Source: UBA7657 sp049652985
GTDB lineage: Bacteria; Pseudomonadota; Alphaproteobacteria; Micavibrionales; Micavibrionaceae
Direction of reading: 5' to 3'
Assembly: GCA_049652985.1 (NCBI GenBank)
Contig: JBASFK010000002.1
Location: 372,001-436,000 of the forward strand
DNA: 64,000 nucleotides
The stretch's first letter is position 1, and each line of letters begins with the position of its first letter. This document shows, piece by piece, positions 42,911-50,581 of this stretch. The position numbers and the translations under genes were made by a program. The notes under the pieces are model-generated. The model searched no databases. It was given only the letters and a program-made list of their open reading frames with translations, and was not told the origin of the DNA.

Positions 42911-43791
42911 TGTCGAATAACGGCATTGCGATTTTCGACCGCACACGGGTCCGTCACAACCGGGACCGTTATCTTGATGAGCATGGATTTCTTGCGGACT
43001 GGGCGGGAAACCAGATTTCCGACAGATTGCTGGACGTGAAAAAAACTTTCGATCTGGGCTTGGAAATAGGGCTACGCACAGAGAAAAAACACCCTGCCGG
43101 CAAGGTCAAAACGATGATCGGCATGGATATATCGGAAAAGCTTGCACAAAAAGCGCCCCGTCCCGTGATTTGCGCCGACGAAGAATGGCTGCCATTTAAA
43201 GATGCATCGCTTGACCTGATTATCAATACGCTTGGGCTGCACAGCACGAATGATCTGCCGGGCGCTCTTATTCAAATCCGCCGCGCATTAAAGCCCGATG
43301 GATTATTCCTGGCGGCGCTGTTCGGCGGCGAAAGCCTGATGGAGCTTCGGCATTCGCTTATGGCTGCCGAGATTGAAATCAAGGGCGGTGCGAGCCCCCG
43401 CGTTTTTCCTTTCGCCGACAAGCCGCAGATGGGATCGCTGATGCAGCGCGCGGGATTCGCGCTTCCAGTCGTCGATTCCGAAATCGTGACCGTTACATAT
43501 CCGGACATGTTCGCGCTGCTGAAAGATTTGCGCTTTATGGGCGAAGGGAATGCCATTCTCGCGCGGGATAAAAAATTTGTGGGGCGGGAATTATTCACGA
43601 AGGCGGCTGAATCTTACTGGAAAAATTTTGCGGAAAGCGACGGGCGCATACGCGCTTCGTTCGAGGTTATTTTCCTGATCGGCTGGGCGCCGCATGCGTC
43701 ACAGCAAAAGCCGCTTCAGCCCGGCAGCGCCAAAACGCGCCTTGCGGACGCGCTGGATACCATTGAAATAAAGACGAAAATGCAGGATTAG
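42910..43791 (+). CDS. NDUFAF5/BioC-like methyltransferase-fold protein
   Basis: 293 aa. Begins IAIFDRTRVRHNRDRYLDEH, the hallmark of the family that includes mitochondrial NDUFAF5 (an arginine hydroxylase needed for complex I assembly) and BioC. The SAM-binding part is altered: FDLGLEIGLRTEKKHPAGKV in place of a classic D-x-G-x-G-x-G, followed by GMDISEKL. Complete. Translationally coupled to the 882-aa protein; the coupling suggests they work together or on the same complex. Confidence 0.82.
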   Translation: MSNNGIAIFDRTRVRHNRDRYLDEHGFLADWAGNQISDRLLDVKKTFDLGLEIGLRTEKKHPAGKVKTMIGMDISEKLAQKAPRPVICADEEWLPFKDASLDLIINTLGLHSTNDLPGALIQIRRALKPDGLFLAALFGGESLMELRHSLMAAEIEIKGGASPRVFPFADKPQMGSLMQRAGFALPVVDSEIVTVTYPDMFALLKDLRFMGEGNAILARDKKFVGRELFTKAAESYWKNFAESDGRIRASFEVIFLIGWAPHASQQKPLQPGSAKTRLADALDTIEIKTKMQD

Positions 43792-44177
43792 CCGTTGCCG
43801 GGTCCGCTGCCTTCACCGCCGCGGCGCTGAATGCGGCGTTTCATCGTGCCGCCCGAGCGTTGCTGGCTGTGGCCCTGGGCCGTGTTGTAGTTATGATCGT
43901 TGTCTGATTCAAAACGCTGGCCTTCGAATTCAGCGTCATTGCCGCTGCGGTGTTTGGCGTCGCGGTGCGGCGGAATGGGAATGGGTTTTTGCGCCATTTC
44001 GTTGCGCTCGCTCACGGCGAGTTCGATTTCGAGGCGGGAAGCAACCTTGCGAAGTTCGTGGATGGCATCCTGAAGCGATTCACGGACCGGGCCGTTTTTC
44101 TGATCCTTGCGCCATGTCTCGTAAGTTTTGAAGCAATTTTCCGATGTCTCGCGCAGGCGCGTTTCAATCTCATCCAT
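43788..44177 (-). CDS. Hypothetical charged protein, 129 aa
   Basis: A helical N-terminal half (ENCFKTYETWRKDQKNGPVR; HELRKVASRLEIELAV) likely forms a coiled coil; the C-terminus is a low-complexity Gly/Arg/Ser/Gln tail (MKRRIQRRGGEGSGPGNG). No domain recognised. The basic tail could bind nucleic acid. The N-terminus is the part most likely conserved. Converges on the NDUFAF5-like gene with stops sharing TTAG. Confidence 0.65.
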   Translation of the reverse strand: MDEIETRLRETSENCFKTYETWRKDQKNGPVRESLQDAIHELRKVASRLEIELAVSERNEMAQKPIPIPPHRDAKHRSGNDAEFEGQRFESDNDHNYNTAQGHSQQRSGGTMKRRIQRRGGEGSGPGNG

Positions 44178-44261
44178 CCCCGTTACTCCTTCCCAGAATT
44201 AAACCTAGATTTACGACTTTAATGACCCGCGGACCAAAGCGCAAGTTTCTATTCGCCCTCA

Positions 44262-45323
44262 TTAATCTCCCGGGCCGAAGATGGTATTTAACTGCTGGCT
44301 GACGCGGATAAAGGTGGTGCGTTTCGACAGTTCCTTGAGCTTGCGCGCGCCGACATAGGTGCATGCCGAGCGCAGGCCGCCGAGGATATCCTGCAGCGAC
44401 GATTCAACGCTGCCGCGATACGGAACCTTGACGGTTTTCCCTTCACTGGCCCGGTATTCTGCAACGCCGCCTTTGTGTTTTTTCATCGCGGTGTCGCTGC
44501 TCATGCCATAGAAGGCGACGTATTTCTTGCCGCCCTCGGTGACGATTTTCTGTTCCGCCTGGTCATGGCCGGCGAACATGCCGCCCAGCATCACGAAATC
44601 TGCGCCGCCGGCGAAAGCCTTGACCACGTCGCCGGGAACCGTGCAGCCGCCGTCGCCGCAGATCATTCCGCCAAGGCCGTGCGCAGCATCGGCGCATTCG
44701 ATGATTGCTGATAATTGCGGGTAGCCAACGCCGGTCATCTTGCGGGTGGTGCAGACGCTGCCGGGGCCGATACCGACCTTGACGACGTCGACGCCCGACA
44801 GGACCAGTTCCTCGACCATTTCGCCGGTGACGACATTCCCAGCCATAATGGCGATATTTTCAGGAAGATGATCGCGGACGCGCTTGACGAAGTCGATGAA
44901 TTGCTGGCTGTAACCGTTCGCGACATCGATGCAGATTTTCTCGATGCCCTTGCCCTCTTTCTGGGTTTTCGTTTTCAGGAAGGCTTTCAGCTTGTCCTGG
45001 TCGTCCTGCGTGATGCCGATGCTGTACCAGACCGATTTGCCGCCATGCGTGCCGAAAAATTTCTCAAGTTCGGCGAGCTTGTAATGTTTATGCAGCGCGA
45101 CTGTCAGGCCGTTGCCGTCCTCGATGAATGCCCTGGCCATGTCGAAGGTGCCGACGCCGTCCATGTTGGCGCCAATGATGGGAACGCCCTTGAACAGCTT
45201 GCCGGTCCATTTGAATTTGTATTCGCGCACGATATCGACGTCCTTGCGGCTGGCGAGGGTCGAGCGCTTCGGGCGCAGGAGCACGTCTTTGAAATCGAGT
45301 TTTGTCTCTTCTTCTATGCGCAT
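44262..45323 (-). CDS. guaC: GMP reductase
   Basis: NADPH-dependent conversion of GMP to IMP in purine salvage. 353 aa TIM barrel with KLDFKDVLLRPKRSTLASRK, the catalytic-Cys loop GIGPGSVCTTRKMTGVGYPQ, GGMICGDGGCTVPGDVVKAF and FYGMSSDTAMKKH. Length, the absence of CBS domains and the DVLLRPKRST start separate it from IMP dehydrogenase. Third gene of a unit with DUF1192 and a small membrane protein. Confidence 0.95.
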   Translation of the reverse strand: MRIEEETKLDFKDVLLRPKRSTLASRKDVDIVREYKFKWTGKLFKGVPIIGANMDGVGTFDMARAFIEDGNGLTVALHKHYKLAELEKFFGTHGGKSVWYSIGITQDDQDKLKAFLKTKTQKEGKGIEKICIDVANGYSQQFIDFVKRVRDHLPENIAIMAGNVVTGEMVEELVLSGVDVVKVGIGPGSVCTTRKMTGVGYPQLSAIIECADAAHGLGGMICGDGGCTVPGDVVKAFAGGADFVMLGGMFAGHDQAEQKIVTEGGKKYVAFYGMSSDTAMKKHKGGVAEYRASEGKTVKVPYRGSVESSLQDILGGLRSACTYVGARKLKELSKRTTFIRVSQQLNTIFGPGD

Positions 45324-45326
45324 ATC

Positions 45327-45572
45327 TTAATTTTCCATCCGTGAAACATATTTCTGCTCGAATTTCGAGGCCAGTCCTTTAAACCTGTAATCCAGCTTGG
45401 CGCCTATAAATATCGCCACGATAATCAGCAGCGCAACCGGCAGCGACTGGAAAACCAAACTTAGCAGGAGCCCACCGATCACGCCATACAAGCCCAAAAC
45501 AAAAAGATAGGCGAATATATATAGTCCCTTTTCCAATCTCTTTTTCGCGCTCTTGTTTTTAATCTCTGTCAT
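45327..45572 (-). CDS. Small membrane protein, 81 aa
   Basis: Lys-rich cytoplasmic N-terminus, two hydrophobic segments (GLYIFAYLFVLGLYGVIGGL and SLPVALLIIVAIFIGAKL), then a charged end. No family recognised. Its start overlaps the DUF1192 stop (ATGA) and guaC starts 3 nt after its stop, so it is translated with both. Confidence 0.75.
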   Translation of the reverse strand: MTEIKNKSAKKRLEKGLYIFAYLFVLGLYGVIGGLLLSLVFQSLPVALLIIVAIFIGAKLDYRFKGLASKFEQKYVSRMEN

Positions 45573-45751
45573 GTCTTAAACAGGCCTGACGCAGCATTCA
45601 TGACCGCCTTTTTCTTGGCGATATTCTCTTCAACACGTTTGATTTCGGCTTTCATGTCCTCGATATATTGCTCCAGTTCAGCAATGGACATGTCGGTGAG
45701 GTTTTTAAGCTTTGCCGGTTGTTTCTGCGGCAGCATATCTTCTTCAAGCAT
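45569..45751 (-). CDS. DUF1192 family small coiled-coil protein
   Basis: 60 aa. The LTDMSIAELEQYIEDMKAEI and EENIAKKKAVMNAA segments match DUF1192, a short alphaproteobacterial protein with one charged coiled-coil helix. Function unknown. First gene of the unit ending in guaC. Confidence 0.85.
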   Translation of the reverse strand: MLEEDMLPQKQPAKLKNLTDMSIAELEQYIEDMKAEIKRVEENIAKKKAVMNAASGLFKT

Positions 45752-45963
45752 AACTTATGTATTCTCCCTGAAAACACTCAAAAAAGGGTAAATCCAGCCG
45801 GTTTTAAAAGCAATTGGCCCTTTTTAGCGATTTTACTGGCTTTTAGGGGCTCTACCCACTATATAAGGGCTATTCCCAATAAACATGGTTTTTATACCGT
45901 TGATCCATAAGGGAGATGGATCGGGCGCAAAAGCTATGCGCTTTACTCAAGGAGAACAATAAA

Positions 45964-46680
45964 ATGGCAAGCGCCGCAAAGAAATCAAAACATTCACTCC
46001 TGATGCCGAAGGCCACCGCCGTCTGGCTGATCGAGAACACCGCCCTCACCTTCCGCCAGATCGCGGATTTTTCCAACCTGACCGAGATCGAGATCGAGGC
46101 GCTGGCGAACGAGGATATCGGTCGCGGCCTGGTAGGCCGTAACCCGATCGAGAACAACGAGATCACCAAGGAAGAACTCGCGCGTTGCGAAGCCGATCCC
46201 AAAGCGAGCCTGAAGGTCGCCAAGACAGACCTGCCGCAGGTCAAGATGCGTGCAAAAGGCCCCCGTTATACGCCCGTATCCAAGCGCGCGGACAAACCGG
46301 ATGCGATTGCCTATATCCTCAAGCAGAACCCGGAAATCAGCGATGCGCAGATCTGCAAGCTGGTCGGCACGACGAAGCCCACCATCCAGATGCTACGTGA
46401 CCGCACGCATCCGAACGCTTCCAATATCCGTCCACGTCACCCGGCGGATGCGGGCCTGTGCACCTACCAGGAATACGAGAAGGCCGTGAACAAGGGCTTG
46501 AAGGCCGCCGGCAAAGACCCGGAGAAGGTAAAGGCCGAGCGCGCAGCAGCGCTGGATACGCCGTCGCAGCAGCAAGCCGCGCCGCAGGACGTTACCGGCA
46601 CAGCGGGTTTCGATTTCTCGAACTTCCTGCCGAAGAAGGACCAGACGAAGGTTCCGCTCGACGACGACGGCACGCAGTAA
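45964..46680 (+). CDS. trcR: TrcR-type cell-cycle transcriptional regulator (DUF1013)
   Basis: 238 aa. DUF1013 proteins include TrcR, described in alphaproteobacteria as an RNA-polymerase-associated cell-cycle regulator. Family sequence MPKATAVWLIENTALTFRQI, VGRNPIENNEITKEELARCE, and a helix-turn-helix-like segment ISDAQICKLVGTTKPTIQML. AAGGAGA precedes the ATG at 45964; the frame start at 45916 adds a stretch overlapping the leader and is rejected. The C-terminal tail is Gln/Ala rich then FSNFLPKKDQ. Converges with DUF465 across a bidirectional terminator. Confidence 0.92.
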   Translation: MASAAKKSKHSLLMPKATAVWLIENTALTFRQIADFSNLTEIEIEALANEDIGRGLVGRNPIENNEITKEELARCEADPKASLKVAKTDLPQVKMRAKGPRYTPVSKRADKPDAIAYILKQNPEISDAQICKLVGTTKPTIQMLRDRTHPNASNIRPRHPADAGLCTYQEYEKAVNKGLKAAGKDPEKVKAERAAALDTPSQQQAAPQDVTGTAGFDFSNFLPKKDQTKVPLDDDGTQ

Positions 46681-46698
46681 GCGTAACAATCAGAATGC

Positions 46699-46730
46699 AA
46701 AAAAGGCCGGGTCTGATCCGGCCTTTTTTT
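46699..46730. terminator. Bidirectional rho-independent terminator
   Basis: AAAAAAGGCCGG / CCGGCCTTTTTTT around a GTCTGAT loop, symmetric A and T runs. Confidence 0.95.
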
Positions 46731-46751
46731 AACGCAATGATTTCAGAGAGG

Positions 46752-46949
46752 CTACGCTGTGCGAATGCCCTCGATTTCCTCTTTCAGCATCAGTTTTTGC
46801 TTTTTAAGCTGTTTGAGATAGAAATCCGTCGTGGAGGGCATGCCCTGCATTTCTTCGATCCGGGTTTTTAAAATTGCGTGTTTGTGACGCAAGGCTTCAA
46901 TCCGGGAGGCTGAGTTGGAGGATATTGCAGATGTTCCACGGTCGGTCAT
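46752..46949 (-). CDS. YdcH-like DUF465 protein
   Basis: 65 aa. RIEALRHKHAILKTRIEEMQ and YLKQLKKQKLMLKEEIE match DUF465, a short coiled-coil protein widespread in proteobacteria, function unknown. ATG at 46949 follows AGGAGA; the upstream frame to 47012 is leader sequence. Upstream lie 278 bp without another gene but with a dense GANTC cluster and CtrA half-sites. Confidence 0.88.
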   Translation of the reverse strand: MTDRGTSAISSNSASRIEALRHKHAILKTRIEEMQGMPSTTDFYLKQLKKQKLMLKEEIEGIRTA

Positions 46950-46987
46950 AGGCGTTCTCCTGTTTCTTCTGGCGGGTCTAAATTTTC

Positions 46988-47218
46988 GAATCTGAGTGTA
47001 CGACTCGTTCAAAATCCCTACAAATTCCTCTTAAACCACAAATTCCGCATACAAGGATTCATCCTTGAATCAAAGGCAGTTACGTCGTGACTCTGATGTT
47101 GCGGAGCGCGGTTTTACGAAACGGAATTGGAAGGCGATTTTTGCTGAGCCGATTCGTGCACATTCTTTCATTATATTCAGAGGGTTCTTAAAGAATGGTT
47201 AACGGAATCTTAAGATTC
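46988..47218. promoter_or_regulatory. GANTC cluster (eight sites), candidate CcrM-methylated control region
   Basis: GANTC occurs at 46988, 47002, 47056, 47067, 47089, 47151, 47205 and 47214, eight in 231 bp against about one expected by chance. Two of them lie in a perfect 14-bp palindrome GAATCTTAAGATTC (47205-47218), and another pair flanks CAAGGATTCATCCTTG (47052-47067). CcrM methylates GANTC in alphaproteobacteria and couples promoter activity to replication. No DnaA box is present, so I do not call an origin. The interval contains no gene I can support apart from the DUF465 leader. Confidence 0.7.
47170..47213 (-). promoter_or_regulatory. Promoter with three phased CtrA half-sites
   Basis: TTAA half-sites at 47188, 47199 and 47210 are each separated by seven bases, giving two overlapping full CtrA boxes with an 11-bp repeat. 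On the minus strand a consensus TATAAT (47170-47175) follows 12 bp after the last half-site, so the boxes cover the -35 position, as in CtrA-activated promoters. Transcription would start near 47163 and run toward DUF465 through a leader of about 210 nt. Confidence 0.6.
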
Positions 47219-47227
47219 AGCGTGTTC

Positions 47228-48724
47228 TCAGAGGTCGAATTTGACCCCCTGGGCTAGGGGCAGGCTGGAGGAGTAATTCACCGTCTGGGTCTGGCGACGC
47301 ATATAGGCGCGCCAGGAATCGGAGCCGCTTTCGCGCCCGCCGCCGGTTTCCTTCTCACCACCGAACGCGCCGCCGATTTCGGCGCCGCTGGTGCCGATAT
47401 TCACGTTGGCGATTCCGCAATCGCTGCCGGTCGCCGATAAAAACCGCTCGGCCTCGCGCACGTTGTTGCTGAAGATAGAGGAGGAAAGCCCCTGCGGCAC
47501 ATCGTTGTGCATCCCGATGACTTTTTCTAGATCGGAATATCTAAAGACGTATAGAATCGGCGCGAAGGTTTCATGTTTAACGATTTCGCTCTGCTTCGGC
47601 ATTTCGACGATGCAGGGCTCGACGTAATAGCCTTTCGTTCCAACACGTTTTCCCCCGACGAGGATTTTACCGCCCTGCTCCTGCCCTTTTTTCAGGGCGT
47701 TTTGCATCTGGTCGAATGCAGCTTTGTCGATGAGGGGCCCGACAAGCGTGTTTTTATCGAGCGGGTCGCCGACACGGATTTGTTTATAGGCTTTCGCAAG
47801 AACCGGCACGAGTTTTTTGTAAACATCTTCATGTACGAACAAGCGGCGCAAGGATGTGCAGCGCTGGCCGCAGGTTCCGGCCGCACCGAATAAAATCGAG
47901 CGCACGGCCATGTCGAGATCGGCGGACGGCGCCACGATCATGCCGTTATTGCCGCCAAGCTCCAGCAGCGAACGACCCAGACGCGCGGCGACCATTTCGC
48001 CCACCGCCCTGCCCATGCGGACGCTGCCGGTCGCGCTGACGAGCGGAAAGGCCGGATTTTTCGATAGAGCCTCACCGACATCGCGCCCGCCGATGACGAT
48101 CTGCGACAGGCCGGCGGGAATTTCATGGCCGGCCTTGCGGAATTTCGCAACGGCTTTGTCGAAAAGCTTCTGGCAGGCCAATGCCGTTAAAGGCGTTTTC
48201 TCGGATGGTTTCCAGACGACGGAATCGCCGCAGACGAGCGCAAGCGCGGCGTTCCATGCCCACACGGCCACAGGAAAATTAAAGGCCGTGATGATGGCGA
48301 CGGGGCCGAGCGGGTGCCATAGCTCGCGCATATGGTGGCCGGGGCGCTCGGAGGCGATGGTCAGGCCATATAGCTGCCTTGAAAGACCAACGGCGTAGTC
48401 GCAGATGTCGATCATTTCCTGCACTTCGCCGCGTCCTTCGGAAATTATTTTTCCGCATTCGAGGGTGACGAGTTGCGCCAAATCTTCTTTCGAGTTTCTC
48501 AGTTCCTCGCCCAGCAGGCGGACAAATTCGCCGCGCACCGGCGCGGGAACGGCGCGCCATCCAGCGAAGGATTTTTGCGACAGGGAAGCGGCCTTACGCA
48601 CATCGGCGATTGAATGCTGTTCGAGGGAGGCGAGTTTCGCGCCGTCGATGGGCGAGAAGACATCGAGGTCGCCCTTACTGCTTTTCAGATCAAATTTTTT
48701 AAGAATTTTTTGATAATCCGACAT
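47228..48724 (-). CDS. Aldehyde dehydrogenase, ALDH7 type (piperideine-6-carboxylate / aminoadipate semialdehyde)
   Basis: 498 aa. Catalytic Cys in AAGTCGQRCTSLRRL, general-base Glu in LLELGGNNGMIV, NAD segment ITAFNFPVAVWAWNAALALV. The C-terminal GGAFGGEKETGGGRESGSDS is the ALDH7 signature, so the likely role is alpha-aminoadipic semialdehyde oxidation in lysine catabolism or related aldehyde detoxification. No other lysine-catabolism gene is adjacent. ATG start. Confidence 0.9.
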   Translation of the reverse strand: MSDYQKILKKFDLKSSKGDLDVFSPIDGAKLASLEQHSIADVRKAASLSQKSFAGWRAVPAPVRGEFVRLLGEELRNSKEDLAQLVTLECGKIISEGRGEVQEMIDICDYAVGLSRQLYGLTIASERPGHHMRELWHPLGPVAIITAFNFPVAVWAWNAALALVCGDSVVWKPSEKTPLTALACQKLFDKAVAKFRKAGHEIPAGLSQIVIGGRDVGEALSKNPAFPLVSATGSVRMGRAVGEMVAARLGRSLLELGGNNGMIVAPSADLDMAVRSILFGAAGTCGQRCTSLRRLFVHEDVYKKLVPVLAKAYKQIRVGDPLDKNTLVGPLIDKAAFDQMQNALKKGQEQGGKILVGGKRVGTKGYYVEPCIVEMPKQSEIVKHETFAPILYVFRYSDLEKVIGMHNDVPQGLSSSIFSNNVREAERFLSATGSDCGIANVNIGTSGAEIGGAFGGEKETGGGRESGSDSWRAYMRRQTQTVNYSSSLPLAQGVKFDL

Positions 48725-48752
48725 GACGCATTCTTACATAAAATCGAGTTAA

Positions 48753-48887
48753 TGTCATCCTGAGCGAAGCGCCAAGCTTTTATAAAGATTGGCGGGCAGT
48801 CGAAGGATCTTAGATATATCCCATAGATTTAAGATCCTTCGACTTCGTCCGAAAGCTGACGCTTTCGGAACTACGCTCAGGATGACA
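48753..48887. repeat. Palindromic intergenic repeat, copy 2
   Basis: 135 bp opening TGTCATCCTGAGCG and closing CGCTCAGGATGACA, with the same inner pair (GAAGGATCTTA / TAAGATCCTTC) as copy 1 at 3932-4045, but a different core. Like copy 1 it directly follows the 3' end of a minus-strand gene (DUF924; its stop is 1 nt away). Confidence 0.9.
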
Positions 48888-48888
48888 T

Positions 48889-49437
48889 CTAAAAAGACTT
48901 CTTCGCCACCAGATAGGCTTTTTCCTCCGGTGTACTTTCCCGGCCCAGCGCGGCGTTACGTTCCGGGTAGCGGCCATATTTTTCGATCACGGCATAGCGC
49001 TGCTGGGCGACAAAATAGGCCACGGGATTGTCGTCCTGCATCGATTTGAAGAGATCGAGATTCTTTTTCTGATCGGACAGGCGCTCGCTGTGCTCGAAGG
49101 GAATATAGAGAAAGAAGCGCTTTTCGGGGGCGAGAAGCTGGTCGAAGCCCTTGGAGATTGCCTGTTTCGCGACGAGCAATGCGCGTTCATCGGTTTCGAA
49201 TTCTATCGCGCTGCCACGAAACATACGGCGCGGGAACTGGTCGAGCAGCAGGCAAAGCGCAAGGCATCCGTCGGCATCGATGTTCCAGCCATTGCAAAGC
49301 CCGTCTTTGGCCATGTCGTAAGTCATGCCGAAGCGTTCCTTGATGATGACGTCGAATTCATCACTGCGCTGGAACCACAGGCGGGGTTCGGTTTCCTCGA
49401 ACCAGAAATGGACGATTTCCTGCCGGGTGTCGCGCAA
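48889..49437 (-). CDS. DUF924 family protein
   Basis: 182 aa, helical, alpha/alpha-repeat-like. IVHFWFEETEPRLWFQRSDE, LALCLLLDQFPRRMFRGSA and FFLYIPFEHSERLSDQ are the DUF924 hallmarks; YFVAQQRYAVIEKYGRYPER also fits. Function unknown; cytoplasmic. ATG start, 4-nt gap from the upstream membrane protein. Confidence 0.92.
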   Translation of the reverse strand: MRDTRQEIVHFWFEETEPRLWFQRSDEFDVIIKERFGMTYDMAKDGLCNGWNIDADGCLALCLLLDQFPRRMFRGSAIEFETDERALLVAKQAISKGFDQLLAPEKRFFLYIPFEHSERLSDQKKNLDLFKSMQDDNPVAYFVAQQRYAVIEKYGRYPERNAALGRESTPEEKAYLVAKKSF

Positions 49438-49441
49438 GAGG

Positions 49442-49702
49442 TCAGGGTTCCTTCAGGAATTCGGCCAGCTTGCGCTCGGCGCGCTGCGCCATGAACGACA
49501 GGGCGATGGCTGGAACGAAGGGAAACAGGAGGAAAGCGATGCTCACAGGGTCGCGCAAAAGGCCGACCAGCCCCTCATCGCCCTTCGATTGTTCAAAAAA
49601 TCCGTAGCAGAAAAGCACGGCACCAAGGCAAGCGAAAACAAGCGCGAGAAAGCGGTATAGCTTGGATTTAATCAGATATTCCCTGGCGCGTTCCTTATTC
49701 AT
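49442..49702 (-). CDS. Small membrane protein, 86 aa
   Basis: Charged N-terminus, two membrane segments (FLALVFACLGAVLFCYGFF and IAFLLFPFVPAIALSFMAQR) and a charged end. No family recognised. Between cytochrome c1 and DUF924 on the same strand with short gaps, possibly at the end of the bc1 transcript. Confidence 0.75.
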   Translation of the reverse strand: MNKERAREYLIKSKLYRFLALVFACLGAVLFCYGFFEQSKGDEGLVGLLRDPVSIAFLLFPFVPAIALSFMAQRAERKLAEFLKEP

Positions 49703-49726
49703 GCCGCACCTCCCGTGCAGATTGGC

Positions 49727-50581
49727 TCAGTGTAGTTTAGCCCAAATCCTACGCTTGACGGCGTACATAATTCCCACAAATACGGCGAGGAAAATCAGGA
49801 CCTTGATACCCGTACGCTTGCGCTCTTCCATGTATGGATCGGCGGCCCAGGCGAGAAATTCAACCACGTCGCGCGCATACTGGTCGACAGTCTGGGGTGC
49901 GTCGTCCTCATAAGCCACCTGGCCGTCCTGCAGCGGCGGCGCCATCGAGATCAGACTCTGCATCTGGTTGTTCCAGTACTGATTGGGGCCCGGCGTGACG
50001 CCTTCGGGCGGTGAGGCGAAGCTGGTCAGTACGCCGTGAACATGGTTGGGGCCGTGGTGGCGGGCCTTTATAATCAACGAGAGATCAGGCGGCAGCGCGC
50101 CGTTGTTCACCGACTTGGCCGCGTTATCATTGGGGTATGGCGATACGAAATGGTCGCTCGGCAGCGCCGGGCGCTCGAACATTTCACCTTCGTCGTTCGG
50201 ACCGTCGGTGACGTTGTACTGCGAGGCGATATTCTTCACCTGGCCTTCGTCATAGCCAAGCGCTTCAAGGTTCCGGTAATAAACGCGGCTCAGCGAGTGG
50301 CACGCCGCGCAGACCTCGCGGTAAACTTTCAGGCCGCGCTGGAGCGCCGCGCGGTCATAGCTGCCGAACATGCCGGAGAAATGCCAGTCGTTATGACCGT
50401 GGCTGGACGCGGCGGCGTGATGATCGGGCGCATGGGCTTCTTCAGCGACGGTGCCTTCCGGCGGGATTTCGGCGGCGGCCTCGAGATCGGCGGGCAGCGG
50501 AATATGTTCCTCATCGGCGGCGAAAACCGCTGCGGAAGACAGGGCCAGTACGGCGATCAGCAGGTAGTGGCGGATGTTCAT
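49727..50581 (-). CDS. petC: Cytochrome c1 of the bc1 complex
   Basis: 284 aa. Signal peptide (residues 1-21), haem-c site CAACH at residues 91-95, the Met ligand region ISMAPPL, and a C-terminal membrane anchor (VLIFLAVFVGIMYAVKRR). Receives electrons from the Rieske protein and passes them to a soluble cytochrome c. An extra His/Ala-rich linker (PDHHAAASSHGHND) precedes the haem domain. Start overlaps the petB stop (ATGA). Confidence 0.95.
   Translation of the reverse strand: MNIRHYLLIAVLALSSAAVFAADEEHIPLPADLEAAAEIPPEGTVAEEAHAPDHHAAASSHGHNDWHFSGMFGSYDRAALQRGLKVYREVCAACHSLSRVYYRNLEALGYDEGQVKNIASQYNVTDGPNDEGEMFERPALPSDHFVSPYPNDNAAKSVNNGALPPDLSLIIKARHHGPNHVHGVLTSFASPPEGVTPGPNQYWNNQMQSLISMAPPLQDGQVAYEDDAPQTVDQYARDVVEFLAWAADPYMEERKRTGIKVLIFLAVFVGIMYAVKRRIWAKLH

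Noticed and set aside
46950..47227. Replication origin at the GANTC/CtrA region
   Set aside because: No DnaA boxes and no neighbouring origin genes; a regulated promoter explains the motifs better.
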